This document shows, in pieces, positions 50,620-60,044 of a stretch of DNA of 64,000 bases. Position 1 is the stretch's first letter, and each line of letters opens with the position of its first letter. The DNA is taken from NCBI RefSeq assembly GCF_018455725.1, contig NZ_JAHCLR010000008.1, forward strand, positions 62,001 through 126,000. Reading direction: 5' to 3'. The DNA is from Mycolicibacter acidiphilus (lineage in GTDB: Bacteria; Actinomycetota; Actinomycetes; Mycobacteriales; Mycobacteriaceae). The notes beneath the pieces are model-generated. The model made no database searches. It was not told the origin of the DNA and worked only from the letters and a program-made list of their open reading frames with translations. Made by a program: the position numbers and the translations under genes.

Positions 50620-52011
50620 TCACACCGACACCGATTCGCGCTCCGGTGTCTCGGTGACGGCCGGGCTGCGGTGGCGCAGGTACATCACCCAGGTCAGTGC
50701 CGCGGCAATGGCGTAGGCGGCCAGGAAGATCCAGAACGCCGGCGTCTCGGTGTGGGTGCTGGCGTAGGACTGCCGCAGGGTCAGGTTGATCCCCACCCCG
50801 CCGAGAGCGCCGACCGCGGTGGAGAAGCCGATCAGCGCACCGGAGTGCGACTGCGCCCACTGCCGGCGCTCGGTGTCGCTGAGGTCCAGCGAGCGGCTGC
50901 GCTCCTCGAAGATCGACGGGATCATCTTCAGCACCGAGCCGTTGGCCATCCCGGCCAGCACGAACAGCACCATGAATCCGGCGATGTAGCCCACGATTTC
51001 GACCGCGGTCACGGTTCCGGGCGTGCGGTCGTCGGCGATGCTGGTGGCGACCAGCAGCCCGGCCGACAGGATCATCCCGATGAACGCCACGAAGGTGACC
51101 TGGCCGCCGCCGCGCCGGTCGGCCACCCGGCCGCCGTAGATGCGGGACAGCGCACCCAGCAGGGGGCCGAGGAACGCGATCCGGGCCGCGTACAGCGACG
51201 CCTGCGCCGAACTCTGTCCGCTTTCCTCGAATGTGGTGTGCAGCACCTGGACGAACGCGAACGAGAACCCGATGAACGAGCCGAAGGCCGCGCTGTAGAG
51301 CACCGAGATCGCCCAGGTGTCCGGCACCGACAGGATCGAGCGCATGTGGCTGGCTTCGATGGCGTGGTCCAGGTTGTCCATCCGCAGTGCCGCGCCGACC
51401 GCGGCGATCGTCAGCGCCACCAGGTAGATGGCGCAGACCAGGTACGGCTTGCTGTGCCCGACGGTGGCCAGCACCAGCAGGCCGACCAGCTGGATGGCCG
51501 CGATGCCGAGGTTGCCGATCCCGCCGCACAGTCCCAGGGCGACGCCCTTGAGGCGGTGCGGGTAGAACGCGTCGACGTTGGCCAGCGACGCCGAGTAGTT
51601 GCCACCGCCGAGTCCGGTCAGTGCGGCGCACGCGATGTACATCCAGAACGGCCGGCCCGGATTGACCACCAGCAGAAGGGTTCCCACGGTCGGGACCATC
51701 AGCGCGAGCGAGGAGATCACCGCCCAGTTGCGCCCACCGAACTTCGCGGTCGCGACCGTGTAGAAGATGCGGGAGAAGCCGCCGACCAGCGTGGCGACAG
51801 CGCCCATCAGCAGCTTGTCGCCCGATGTCAGCCCGTAGATCTCCTTCGGCATGAACAGCACCACCACCGACCACAGCGACCAGATCGAGAACGCGATGTG
51901 CATCGTCACCGTCGACCAGACCAGGTTTCGCCGTGCGATGGCGGCATTGCCGGCCGCCCAGGCGGCGGTGTCCTCGGGGTTCCAATCGGTGATGCGGTGC
52001 GCTGCTGCCAT
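50620..52011 (-). CDS. Nitrate/nitrite transporter, NarK family (NarK3-like)
   Basis: A 463-residue major facilitator protein with about 12 helices. NarK features include ALTGLGGGNYSASLANVDAF and GLCGGIGNLGIAAIQLVG, whose glycine-rich turns match the nitrate signature. GALGGVGINLTLRQSY is the second signature. ATG 52009-52011 has AGAAGGAGA upstream. It would import nitrate or nitrite, or exchange them, for NirBD. From memory Rv0261c (narK3) is the counterpart. Rv0260c, which I recall between it and Rv0259c, is missing here. Confidence 0.9.
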   Translation of the reverse strand: MAAAHRITDWNPEDTAAWAAGNAAIARRNLVWSTVTMHIAFSIWSLWSVVVLFMPKEIYGLTSGDKLLMGAVATLVGGFSRIFYTVATAKFGGRNWAVISSLALMVPTVGTLLLVVNPGRPFWMYIACAALTGLGGGNYSASLANVDAFYPHRLKGVALGLCGGIGNLGIAAIQLVGLLVLATVGHSKPYLVCAIYLVALTIAAVGAALRMDNLDHAIEASHMRSILSVPDTWAISVLYSAAFGSFIGFSFAFVQVLHTTFEESGQSSAQASLYAARIAFLGPLLGALSRIYGGRVADRRGGGQVTFVAFIGMILSAGLLVATSIADDRTPGTVTAVEIVGYIAGFMVLFVLAGMANGSVLKMIPSIFEERSRSLDLSDTERRQWAQSHSGALIGFSTAVGALGGVGINLTLRQSYASTHTETPAFWIFLAAYAIAAALTWVMYLRHRSPAVTETPERESVSV

Positions 52012-52153
52012 GGCGGATCTCCTTCTGCTCCGAGCCGCCCGAACCGCTGGACCGGCGGTGGGTTCCGGGCGCTCCGACGTGCGAATGTACCGGCGGGGGC
52101 TGGCAAGTCGCGGTGCGCCGGCTGGGAAAGCCTTGAAACGCGGACCTGCGGAA

Positions 52154-52188
52154 ACGGCTCCCCGCGGGAATGATCCCGGGGGAGCCGT
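52154..52188 (-). terminator. Hairpin after the SbtA-like gene
   Basis: ACGGCTCCCC (52154-52163) pairs with GGGGAGCCGT (52179-52188), and GGGA with TCCC inside. It lies in the 264-base gap between the permease stop (52276) and the narK start. It is a likely terminator for the PPE-PE-PPE-permease transcript. Nothing else is recognised in this gap apart from the narK ribosome-binding site. Confidence 0.6.
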
Positions 52189-52275
52189 CAGCCTCCTGGA
52201 GCAGGTTTACCGGGGCTCGGTTTCCGGTGTGTTCGCGCGGCGTTTCCGCCGGATTGCCCGGTGTTACGTTCTCGG

Positions 52276-53487
52276 TCAGCCGACCGGCAGCCAGCCCGTG
52301 ACGGCATGGGTGAACTGGATGTAGAGCGGAATGCCGATCGTCACGTTGTAGGAGAACGTCAGTCCCAGCGAGGCCGCCAGCGGCAGCGTCGGGCTGGCCT
52401 CCGGGATCGCGAGCCGCTGCACCGCCGGCACCGCGATGTAGGACGCCGCCCCGCACAGCACCGCGAACAACACGTAGCTGCCCGGCTCGAAATGCGTGCG
52501 GGTCAGCAGGGCGTAACCGTGCGCGATGAAGATCCCCAGTGCCGCAAACAGATTCGGCGCCAGCAGGCCGAAGGCGACGAAACCCCTTCCGGCACTGCGT
52601 AGATCACGCAACTTGCGCGACGCCGTCATCCCCATCTCCAGCAGGAACAGGCAGAGCATCCCCTGGAACGCCGCGACGAACACGTGATCGCCGTCCCGGA
52701 TGACCGATTCGCCCTGCAGTCGGCCGACGAAGCCGATGACCAGCCCGCCGAACAGCAGGTACAGCCCCGGGTTCAGCAGCACCTCGCGGACCAGCGCCCC
52801 GCTGACGATCCCGCGGGTCGCGGCGCCCGCCGGGCTCGGATGGTCGCGTTTCTCCAGCGACAGCTCCAGTTCCTCCTCGACGCCGGCCTCCCGCACGGTC
52901 GCGGCCCGGTGGGTGCTGAGCTGGGCGGCGGTGACCAGTTCGGCCGCCGCCTGCGGGTCGTAACCGGGCTCGTCGGGCATGGTGCCGGCCGGGTCCATCC
53001 GGTTCCGGCGCAGCCGGGCCACCAGATACAGCGCCACCACGCAGCCCGGGATCTCCATGATCGCCAGCATCACCGGCATGTACGCGTCGAACGCGATACC
53101 GACGGTGGCCAGCACGCCGACACAGGTGGCGAACGTCCCCGCGGAGTCCGATCCGTAATAGCCGGCCACCGTGGCCCGATCGATGCGGCGCAGCGACGTC
53201 ATCCGGGTCAGCAACCCGTACGCCAGCATCCCGATGAGCAGGTTCGTCGCGAAGCCCAGCACCATGAAGCCGGCGACGCTGCCGATGCTCGACGGGTCGA
53301 TGGTGGCCAGTTCCTCGCCGCCGTGCCAGCCGATGGCCAGCAGCAGATACAGGGTCAGCCCCTGATAGAGCACGTAGGGGAACTCGAACTCCACCTTCAG
53401 GATCGGGATCAGGAACCCCAGGTAGAAGAAGAGCAGCAAGGGCTTGAACAGGTTGTGGGTGAAGTTCAGCCAGAACTCGTGCAGCAT
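52276..53487 (-). CDS. SbtA-like sodium-dependent bicarbonate transporter family permease
   Basis: A 403-residue membrane protein with two sets of about five helices. They are joined by a cytoplasmic loop (about residues 160-215) rich in Glu, Asp and Ala. The first half holds GYYGSDSAGTFATCVGVL, and the repeated second half YIAVPAVQRLAIPEASPTLP; these are the hallmark crossover regions of the SbtA (DUF897) Na+/HCO3- symporter family. The start lies 18 bases after the upstream PPE gene stop, so it is the last gene of a four-gene operon. Substrate specificity in non-cyanobacterial members is not established; bicarbonate is the family inference. Confidence 0.87.
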   Translation of the reverse strand: MLHEFWLNFTHNLFKPLLLFFYLGFLIPILKVEFEFPYVLYQGLTLYLLLAIGWHGGEELATIDPSSIGSVAGFMVLGFATNLLIGMLAYGLLTRMTSLRRIDRATVAGYYGSDSAGTFATCVGVLATVGIAFDAYMPVMLAIMEIPGCVVALYLVARLRRNRMDPAGTMPDEPGYDPQAAAELVTAAQLSTHRAATVREAGVEEELELSLEKRDHPSPAGAATRGIVSGALVREVLLNPGLYLLFGGLVIGFVGRLQGESVIRDGDHVFVAAFQGMLCLFLLEMGMTASRKLRDLRSAGRGFVAFGLLAPNLFAALGIFIAHGYALLTRTHFEPGSYVLFAVLCGAASYIAVPAVQRLAIPEASPTLPLAASLGLTFSYNVTIGIPLYIQFTHAVTGWLPVG

Positions 53488-53505
53488 GGTGGTCTCCGGG
53501 AGGGT

Positions 53506-54696
53506 CTACTTCGGTGTTTCGGCGGACAGATGCACGGTGTGGATACCGGGCTTCTTGGACAGTTCGGTGATCAGGTCGTCGAATCCGGCTTCGTCGACGT
53601 TCCAGTGTCGCACCGCCGCCGGTTGCCGCTGCAGCGTTGCGATGACCCGGTCGAGTTGCACCGGTGACCGGCCGGCCCGACTGCCGCCCCGCACCGTCGT
53701 CGCGTTGAGCACCCGGGGACCGGCGCCGCCCAGTGCGCCGCCGGCCAGACCGCCGAGCGCGGCGGCCGGAACGGCGCCGGAGGGCAGGCCGGCGGGCAGC
53801 GCCGGCAACGGGTTCGGCAGCGCCGTGGCGGCGAGTCTTATCGCCGGCGCGGTGGCGGCCCAGGTCGGCGGCACTGACAGTCGCCCGACCAGGTCCGCGT
53901 TCGCCGCCCCGGCGAAGACGGGCGGGGCCGGGCCGACCGCGGCCGCCGGCGGGGCGCTGCGCAGGGCGGCGCCCAGCGTCGACTTCGGGAGGTCGACGGT
54001 GGTCACCGCCGGTTTGAAGAAGTTCTTGAACTGCACCATGCCCAGGTTCGGTGCACTCATCCCGGCGTTGGCGAACGTGCTGAGCTTGCTCAGCGACACC
54101 GTCGCGGTGAACGCCTGCTCGTAGAGTCCCGACGCCGACGACGACCCCACCAGGCCGCCCAGCAGCCCGTCCAGGTCGGTGACCTGCGGGGGTGCGGCGA
54201 ACGGTTCGGCCCGGGTCGCAGCCGCCGACGTCGCCGCGTAGCCCTGCATGGTGGCGGTGTTGCGCAGCCACATCTGCAGGTACGCGGCCTCCGCGGCGGC
54301 GATCGCCGGCGTGTTCTGACCGAGCAGGTTCGTCGCGGTCAGCGTCGCCACGTCGGCGCGGTTGGCCGCGATCACCGGCGGCGGGACGATCGCGGCGAAC
54401 GCGTCCGCGTACGCCGCGGCCGCCGCGTCGGAGCGGGCGGCGAGGTCCGCCGCCTGCGCCCCGGTCGCCGACATCCACTGCAGGTACGGTGTCGCGGCGG
54501 CCGCCATCGCCGTCGCGGACGGACCCCGCCAGGACGTGGTCAGCTCGGCGATGACTGCTGCGTACGCCGTTGCCGCGCTGTGCAACTCGGCGGCGAGTGA
54601 CTTCCAGGCGGTGGCGGCGGCCAGCATCGGCGCGGCACCCGGCCCGGTGTACAGCCGGCCGGAGGTGACCTCGGGCGGCAGCACTGCGCAATCCAT
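53506..54696 (-). CDS. PPE-family protein (SVP type)
   Basis: A 396-residue PPE protein secreted by a type VII system. The N-terminal about 180 residues are the PPE helical domain: VLPPEVTSGRLYTGPGAAPM, the WxG motif in SWRGPSATAM and [28 protein letters not shown] near residue 270 marks the SVP subgroup. The C-terminal about 65 residues form an unusual tail (PVQLDRVIATLQRQPAAVRH, then ITELSKKPGIHTVHLSAE) not seen in its neighbour PPE. It follows the PE gene by 11 bases. Its partner is likely the PE protein beside it. Confidence 0.92.
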   Translation of the reverse strand: MDCAVLPPEVTSGRLYTGPGAAPMLAAATAWKSLAAELHSAATAYAAVIAELTTSWRGPSATAMAAAATPYLQWMSATGAQAADLAARSDAAAAAYADAFAAIVPPPVIAANRADVATLTATNLLGQNTPAIAAAEAAYLQMWLRNTATMQGYAATSAAATRAEPFAAPPQVTDLDGLLGGLVGSSSASGLYEQAFTATVSLSKLSTFANAGMSAPNLGMVQFKNFFKPAVTTVDLPKSTLGAALRSAPPAAAVGPAPPVFAGAANADLVGRLSVPPTWAATAPAIRLAATALPNPLPALPAGLPSGAVPAAALGGLAGGALGGAGPRVLNATTVRGGSRAGRSPVQLDRVIATLQRQPAAVRHWNVDEAGFDDLITELSKKPGIHTVHLSAETPK

Positions 54697-54707
54697 CGTC
54701 GAACCCG

Positions 54708-55007
54708 TCAGCCGGCGGCCGCCGCGTTGGCGGCCTCCGCGGTCGCGTAGGACTCGCCGCTGGCGACCAGGGTGTCCACGAACAGTTGATGAATCGCCGT
54801 CGCCTGGGTGCTGACCGCCTGATACAGCTCGCCGTGGGCGGCGAACTGCAGCGCGGTCAGCAGCGACACCTCGTCGGCCGCGGCCGGCAGCACGCCCGTC
54901 GTCGGTGCGGCCGCTGCGCTGTTGAGTGCGCTCATCGACGCCCCGGCGCCGGCCAGTTCGGCGGCCGCGGTGGCCAGCAGTTCGGGCTGGGTGGTGACGA
55001 ATGACAT
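54708..55007 (-). CDS. PE-family protein
   Basis: A 99-residue PE protein with only the PE domain. It has the helix-turn-helix hairpin starting SFVTTQPELLATAAAELAGA and ends in the ESX signal YxxxE (SYATAEAAN). ATG 55005-55007 has AGGAGGA upstream. It lies between two PPE genes, 17 bases after one and 11 before the other, so it can form a heterodimer with either. Export by ESX-5 or another type VII system is expected. Confidence 0.93.
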   Translation of the reverse strand: MSFVTTQPELLATAAAELAGAGASMSALNSAAAAPTTGVLPAAADEVSLLTALQFAAHGELYQAVSTQATAIHQLFVDTLVASGESYATAEAANAAAAG

Positions 55008-55024
55008 CTGTCCTCCTGCGGGAG

Positions 55025-56272
55025 TTATTGCGGCGTCGGCTGTTCGGATGCCGGGACCACGATGATCGTGACCTCGCCGGCGGCGTCGGGAACGGTGTCG
55101 GGTGCCAGGGTGTACGCCGCGGCCGTGCCGATGATGCGGGGGGCGGGACCGGTCGCCGACCGGGCCGCCACGGCGTCCCTGGCCCGGGCGGTCAGCCCCG
55201 ACAGTGCGGCCGCCGCGCCCAGCGCGCCGACCGAACCGTCCTCGGCGGCAGCCGGGCCGGCGGTGGTGGTGCCGGACAGCACGGTGCCGACGGTGTGGGC
55301 CGGCGGCGCACTGCCCGCCCAGGCCGACGGCACCGACAGGGCGCCGATCCGGCCCGCCCGGCTCAGTGCCGCCGACACCGGGCCGTTGAACCCCGCGGGG
55401 CTCGGTGCCGCTGCCAGATAGCCCGAGATCGGCGCGAACGCCCCGGTGGCGGCCTTCGGTGCGGCGAGCAGGCCGGCGACCCCCGGCGGGTTCTGTGCCA
55501 GCGCGAGGATCTGCCCGAAGAACAGCCACCAGCCGCCGGTGAGACCGAGGTGCCCGAGCGGTGAGTACGGCCCGGTCAGCGCCGACATCGCCTCGGTGAT
55601 GCCCTGCAGCAGCGATTCGACCGGTGCCGCCGCAGCCGCCGCCGGCCGGGCGATCGAGGTGAGGTTGCGCATCGCCTGCGGGACGGCCCGGGTCAGCCGG
55701 GACAGCTGGCCGGCCGAAGACAGGCGGGCCTGGCGGGCCGAGCCGGCGGGATCGGCGGTGCGCGGCGGTTCGGTGAACGGGCTCAGGTCGGCGGCCGCTG
55801 CCGCGGAACCGGCGTAGCCGTACATCGCGGTGGCGTCCTGCGCCCACATCTGCGCGTAGTGGGCTTCGGCGGTGGCGATCGCCGGGGTGTTCTGGCCCAG
55901 GATGTTGGTGGCGATCAGCGTCAGCAGCAGGCTCCGGTTGGCGGCGATCACCGGCGGCGGCACCGTGGCGGTGAACGCCGCCTCGTAGGCCGTCGCCGCG
56001 GTCCGAGCCTGGATCGCCGCCTGCTCGGCCTGCGCCGCGGTGGTCTTCAGCCAGCTGATGTACGGCGCGACGGCCGACGTCATCGCCGCCGCCGACGGAC
56101 CCTGCCAGCCGGCCCCCAGACCGGTGGCCGCCGACTCGTAAACGCCGGCCATCCCGTGCAGTTCGGTCGCCAGCCCGTCCCAGGCGGTCGCCGCGGCGAG
56201 CATCGGCGCCGACCCGGAGCCGGTGTACATGCGTCCGGAATTGATTTCCGGTGGCAACAGTCCGAAATCCAT
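55025..56272 (-). CDS. PPE-family protein (SVP type), first gene of the operon
   Basis: A 415-residue PPE protein. It starts [20 protein letters not shown] and shows WQGPSAAAM (WxG) and [20 protein letters not shown] in the helical domain. [13 protein letters not shown] is the SVP motif. The middle has a hydrophobic stretch with Trp ([17 protein letters not shown]) that could be membrane-active. The C-terminus ends [16 protein letters not shown]. It leads the operon with PE, PPE and an SbtA-like permease. Its promoter must lie in the 589-base region upstream, near 13-base tandem repeats. Confidence 0.92.
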   Translation of the reverse strand: MDFGLLPPEINSGRMYTGSGSAPMLAAATAWDGLATELHGMAGVYESAATGLGAGWQGPSAAAMTSAVAPYISWLKTTAAQAEQAAIQARTAATAYEAAFTATVPPPVIAANRSLLLTLIATNILGQNTPAIATAEAHYAQMWAQDATAMYGYAGSAAAAADLSPFTEPPRTADPAGSARQARLSSAGQLSRLTRAVPQAMRNLTSIARPAAAAAAPVESLLQGITEAMSALTGPYSPLGHLGLTGGWWLFFGQILALAQNPPGVAGLLAAPKAATGAFAPISGYLAAAPSPAGFNGPVSAALSRAGRIGALSVPSAWAGSAPPAHTVGTVLSGTTTAGPAAAEDGSVGALGAAAALSGLTARARDAVAARSATGPAPRIIGTAAAYTLAPDTVPDAAGEVTIIVVPASEQPTPQ

Positions 56273-56408
56273 GAATTAAACCTCTGATCATTACGCGAAG
56301 AATGGAGCTCGTCGCACGACTCGACAGTTATTTCCAATGGGTCGCCGGTGAAAAATGCGGTGGAATAAGAGTCGCCGTCGAAAAACGCCGGCGGCGTCGC
56401 CGGGCCCG

Positions 56409-56486
56409 CCCGTGGCTACTACCCGTGGCTACTGCCCGTGGCCATGACCCGCGGCCGCGGCCCGCGGCTAAGATCCGCGGCGGCGC
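56409..56486. repeat. 13-base tandem repeats upstream of the PPE operon
   Basis: Units of the form CCCGTGGCTACTA start at 56409, 56422, 56435, 56448 and 56461, with a degenerate sixth at 56474. The first two differ at one base. Later units drift to CCCGCGGC. They are in the leader or promoter zone of the PPE-PE-PPE-permease operon (start 56272, minus strand) and may vary in copy number between strains. Confidence 0.75.
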
Positions 56487-56680
56487 CACTGCCGGTGCAG
56501 TGCGCGTTCCAGATAACCGTCGAAACGGTAGCTGTGCAACGTGACCATCGCATCGTAACTGCTGGTCAGTACTGCGTCGCCGGTTGCCGTCGAAGCACGC
56601 CGGGGTCTTCGGCCGTGCGCGGACACGACGGCATGAGCCGCGCCGGGGAGGTCCCGGCGAGCGCTGCTGCGGTGTGTCAT
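56468..56680 (-). CDS. Possible small protein of unknown function
   Basis: An open frame of 70 residues from ATG 56680. The C-terminal part (TSSYDAMVTLHSYRFDGYLE followed by RALHRQWRRRG) has a protein-like mix of aromatic, hydrophobic and basic residues rather than the usual shadow-frame composition. No family or ribosome-binding site is convincing. Its last few codons overlap the 13-base repeats. It may be spurious. Confidence 0.25.
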   Translation of the reverse strand: MTHRSSARRDLPGAAHAVVSAHGRRPRRASTATGDAVLTSSYDAMVTLHSYRFDGYLERALHRQWRRRGS

Positions 56681-56861
56681 GGCCGTACCGGTCCTATCGC
56701 TGCGTCGGTGACCCAGGTCACCGCCTTTCAATATCACGGGGACCATACACCACGTCTCAGACGTGCGCGAGCCGAAAATCAATCACCGATAAAGCATCGA
56801 ATTGCGATATTCACCGCAGCGTGAACGGCCGCTGAGAAACCGCCGTGCGGGAGGCGCGGAA

Positions 56862-57416
<555 letters not shown>

Positions 57417-57429
57417 CTACCAGCCCCGA

Positions 57430-58326
57430 TCAGAACGCCGACGTGCTCGGGCGGTGCGGACCGCGCGGGCGCGACCAGTGCATCCGCAGGGTCTGCCCCG
57501 GCCGCACCTGGGCCAGGGCGTCGATGTCCTCGTCCAGCACCACCCCGACCACCGGGTAGGCGCCCGTCACCGGGTGGTCCGGACCCAGGATGATCGGAAA
57601 TCCGTTGGGCGGCACCTGAATCGCGCCGCGGGTGGCGCCTTCGGCGGGCAGCTGCCGATCCGGCCACCGGTACTCCAGCGGCATCCCCACCAGCCGCATG
57701 CCGACCCGGTCGCTGCGGTTGGTCACCTGCCAGTTGGTGCGCACGATGATGTCGGGGTCGACGAACCAGTCGTCCCGCGGCCCGGGCGACACCCGCAACT
57801 CGACCACGTCGGGGGAGATCGTCGCCACCGGCGCCTGGTCGATCTCCGGGTATTCGCCGGTGCGCTGGCCGATCTGTAGCACGTCACCGTCGCGCAGCGG
57901 GGCCGGGCCGATCGCCGACATCACGTCGTAGGAACGCGATCCCAGTACCGGCGTGACGTCGATGCCGCCACGCACCCCCAGGTAGGTCCGCAGCCCCGAG
58001 CGCGGCGTGCCCAGCGAGATCAGCTGACCGTCCCGGACGCGGTGAATGCTGTTGGTACCGAACGTCGCCCCGTTGATCGTCGGAGCGGTGTCGGCGCCGG
58101 TGACCGCGATGTCGATGTCGCCGCCGTGCACCCGGGCGGTGAACCCGCCGAACGCCACCTCGATGGTGGCGCGGTCATCCGGGTTCGCCACCAGCCGGTT
58201 GGCCAGCCGGTGCGACCGGCGGTCGGCGGCGCCGGACCGGGTGACGCCGATCTGGCCGTGGCCGGACCGGCCGAGGTCTTCGACGAGGGCCAGCGGGCCG
58301 GTGTGCAGTATCTCCAGCGTGGTCAT
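57430..58326 (-). CDS. pxpC: 5-oxoprolinase subunit PxpC (biotin-dependent carboxyltransferase family)
   Basis: A 298-residue protein of the KipA/AHS2/PxpC family, part of the bacterial PxpABC enzyme that opens 5-oxoproline with ATP. It begins [38 protein letters not shown] is the AHS2 signature and [20 protein letters not shown] lies near the C-terminus. ATG 58324-58326 has AAAGGA upstream. It follows PxpB by 26 bases. From memory it is Rv0263c. PxpA (LamB/YcsF) is not in the window. Confidence 0.88.
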   Translation of the reverse strand: MTTLEILHTGPLALVEDLGRSGHGQIGVTRSGAADRRSHRLANRLVANPDDRATIEVAFGGFTARVHGGDIDIAVTGADTAPTINGATFGTNSIHRVRDGQLISLGTPRSGLRTYLGVRGGIDVTPVLGSRSYDVMSAIGPAPLRDGDVLQIGQRTGEYPEIDQAPVATISPDVVELRVSPGPRDDWFVDPDIIVRTNWQVTNRSDRVGMRLVGMPLEYRWPDRQLPAEGATRGAIQVPPNGFPIILGPDHPVTGAYPVVGVVLDEDIDALAQVRPGQTLRMHWSRPRGPHRPSTSAF

Positions 58327-58352
58327 CGCGGGGTCCTTTCGCCGGGTCGGGG

Positions 58353-59000
58353 TTACGCGGGCCGGAACGTGACGGTGCGGCCGGGGATCAGCAGCGCCGG
58401 ATCCGGCCGGTTCAGGTCCCACAGCACCGCGTCGGTGCGGCCGATCACCCGCCAGCCGCCCGGCCACTGCCGCGGGTAGATACCGCTGAACTCGCCGGCC
58501 AGTGCGACCGACCCGGCCGGCACCGGCCGCAACTCGGCCCGGCGCGGCACCTGCAGACGCGGGTCCCCACCGATCAGGTAGGCGAAACCCGGTGTGGAGC
58601 CGCCGAATCCGACCTGCCAGGGCGTGGCGGTGTGCGCGTTGATGACCTGCGCGACGCTCAGCCCGGTGTAGTCGGCGACCTCGGCGAGGTCCGGCCCGTC
58701 GTAGACGACGTCGATCACCACGCCGGTCGCCGCGTCGCCGGCGCCGAGGGCCGGGACCGCGTCCGCGTCGACGTGCAGAGCCTGCACCCGCCGCCGGACG
58801 CCCGCCTGGTAGCGCGGTGCCGCGAGTTTGACCAGCACCGTGCGCGACGCCGGGACGACGTCGACCACCCCGGGCAGTTCGGCGGCGCGCAGCGCCGCAG
58901 TCCAGGCCAGCACCTCCGCGGTCCGGTCGAACTGCAGCAGCAGTCCCCGGTCGCCGTAGTCGAGGACCGTGTCGGTCCCCACCTCAGTCATCACGCTCAT
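58353..59000 (-). CDS. pxpB: 5-oxoprolinase subunit PxpB (allophanate hydrolase subunit 1 family)
   Basis: A 215-residue KipI/AHS1/PxpB protein. It shows [12 protein letters not shown] at the start and [40 protein letters not shown] and the [17 protein letters not shown] signature near the C-terminus. ATG 59000 is used; ATG 58991 three codons later is an alternative. It pairs with PxpC downstream. From memory it is Rv0264c. The gap to the FecB2-like gene upstream is 87 bases. Confidence 0.88.
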   Translation of the reverse strand: MSVMTEVGTDTVLDYGDRGLLLQFDRTAEVLAWTAALRAAELPGVVDVVPASRTVLVKLAAPRYQAGVRRRVQALHVDADAVPALGAGDAATGVVIDVVYDGPDLAEVADYTGLSVAQVINAHTATPWQVGFGGSTPGFAYLIGGDPRLQVPRRAELRPVPAGSVALAGEFSGIYPRQWPGGWRVIGRTDAVLWDLNRPDPALLIPGRTVTFRPA

Positions 59001-59087
59001 GCCACCGACCGTAGTACGCAAAAGTGATGCAGGCCACAAATCTTCCCGCTATGCCAGAGCCGCCTTACCGAACGCGCAGAGTTGGCG

Positions 59088-60038
59088 TCAGCCGATGACG
59101 TCGGCGATCCGTCCGGGCAGTTCCGCGGCCACCACCGGGTAGCTCAGCGGCGAGCCGAACGCGATCGCCCCGGCCTGCTCGGCGGTGGTGAAGACGCAGC
59201 GTTTGCGCAGCGCGGCGATGTCCGGGTCGGCCAGCAGCGCATCCCGCTCGCCGTCGCCGCCGGTGGTCCAGATCAGCACGTCCGCCGCCGACAGCGCCGA
59301 CCGCAACCGGTCGTGCTCGATCACCGCGGCGATGTCCGGCACGGACAGGCCGAGCTGGGTCAGGAACGTGCTGCGCCACCCGGTGCTGACGGTCGCGTTG
59401 CCGCGGTCCAGCCGGCCGTGCAGCAGCAGGGCCCGCTTATCCCGGAAGCCGGGGTGCGCGGTCGCCGCGTCGGCGAACTTCGCGTCGACGCCGTCGATCA
59501 GCGTCTGCATCTGGTGAGCCTGGTGGACCGCCCGGCCGATCGCGTCGGCCTGCACCTTCCACGGCTCGAAGAAGGCGTCCCCGTCGGTCTGCGGCAGGGT
59601 CGGGGCGATCGCCGACAGCTGCCGGTAGGTGTCGGCGTCCACCCCGGCGTTCGTCGCGACGATCAGGTCCGGCTTCAGCGCGGCGATCTTCTTGACGTCG
59701 ATCCCGTCGTCGAGGTCGAGCACCTCGGGTTCGGCGTCGCCCAGCTTCGCCCGGGCCCACGGCCACACCGCGAACGGCTGGTCGCCGAACCAGCGGGTCA
59801 CCGCGATCGGCACCACGCCCAGCGCCAGCAGATCGTCCTGGCCGGTGTACCCGGCGCAGACCACCCGCTTGGGCGGCTCCGGGACGACGGTCTCACCGAA
59901 CAGGTGGGTGACGGTCACCGGGCCCGGCGCGCCGTCGACGGCCGGGGTCTCCCGCGAGCAGGCCGCCGCCAGCAGCGTCGCGGCCCCGGCCGCCCCGGTC
60001 ACACCGAGGAACCCGCGTCGAGTCCACTGCCGCCGCAT
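59088..60038 (-). CDS. Fe3+-siderophore-type substrate-binding lipoprotein (FecB2-like)
   Basis: A 316-residue periplasmic-type binding protein of the siderophore/heme ABC family. The N-terminus has a twin-arginine motif (RRQWTRRGFLG) and a lipobox (LLAAAC), so it is a Tat-exported lipoprotein. The helix-linked two-lobed fold is visible: PKRVVCAGYTGQDDLLALGV in lobe 1 and PDIAAVIEHDRLRSALSAAD in lobe 2. From memory it corresponds to Rv0265c (FecB2). No permease or ATPase gene is adjacent, so it must use distant partners. Confidence 0.87.
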   Translation of the reverse strand: MRRQWTRRGFLGVTGAAGAATLLAAACSRETPAVDGAPGPVTVTHLFGETVVPEPPKRVVCAGYTGQDDLLALGVVPIAVTRWFGDQPFAVWPWARAKLGDAEPEVLDLDDGIDVKKIAALKPDLIVATNAGVDADTYRQLSAIAPTLPQTDGDAFFEPWKVQADAIGRAVHQAHQMQTLIDGVDAKFADAATAHPGFRDKRALLLHGRLDRGNATVSTGWRSTFLTQLGLSVPDIAAVIEHDRLRSALSAADVLIWTTGGDGERDALLADPDIAALRKRCVFTTAEQAGAIAFGSPLSYPVVAAELPGRIADVIG

Positions 60039-60044
60039 TCGACG

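Larger units (their letters stand above)
56273..56861. other. Intergenic region upstream of the PPE operon
   Basis: A 589-base region between the PPE operon start and the aac(2') stop. It holds the 13-base tandem repeats (56409-56486) and one weakly supported small frame (56468-56680, minus strand). The plus-strand frames are compositional. The stretch near 56272-56400 is relatively AT-rich for this genome and probably contains the promoter of the PPE operon. No RNA gene was recognised. Confidence 0.5.

Noticed and set aside
56438-56824. Plus-strand frame of 128 codons in the PPE operon leader
   Set aside because: Its first part is the 13-base repeats and the rest looks random. There is no ribosome-binding site.
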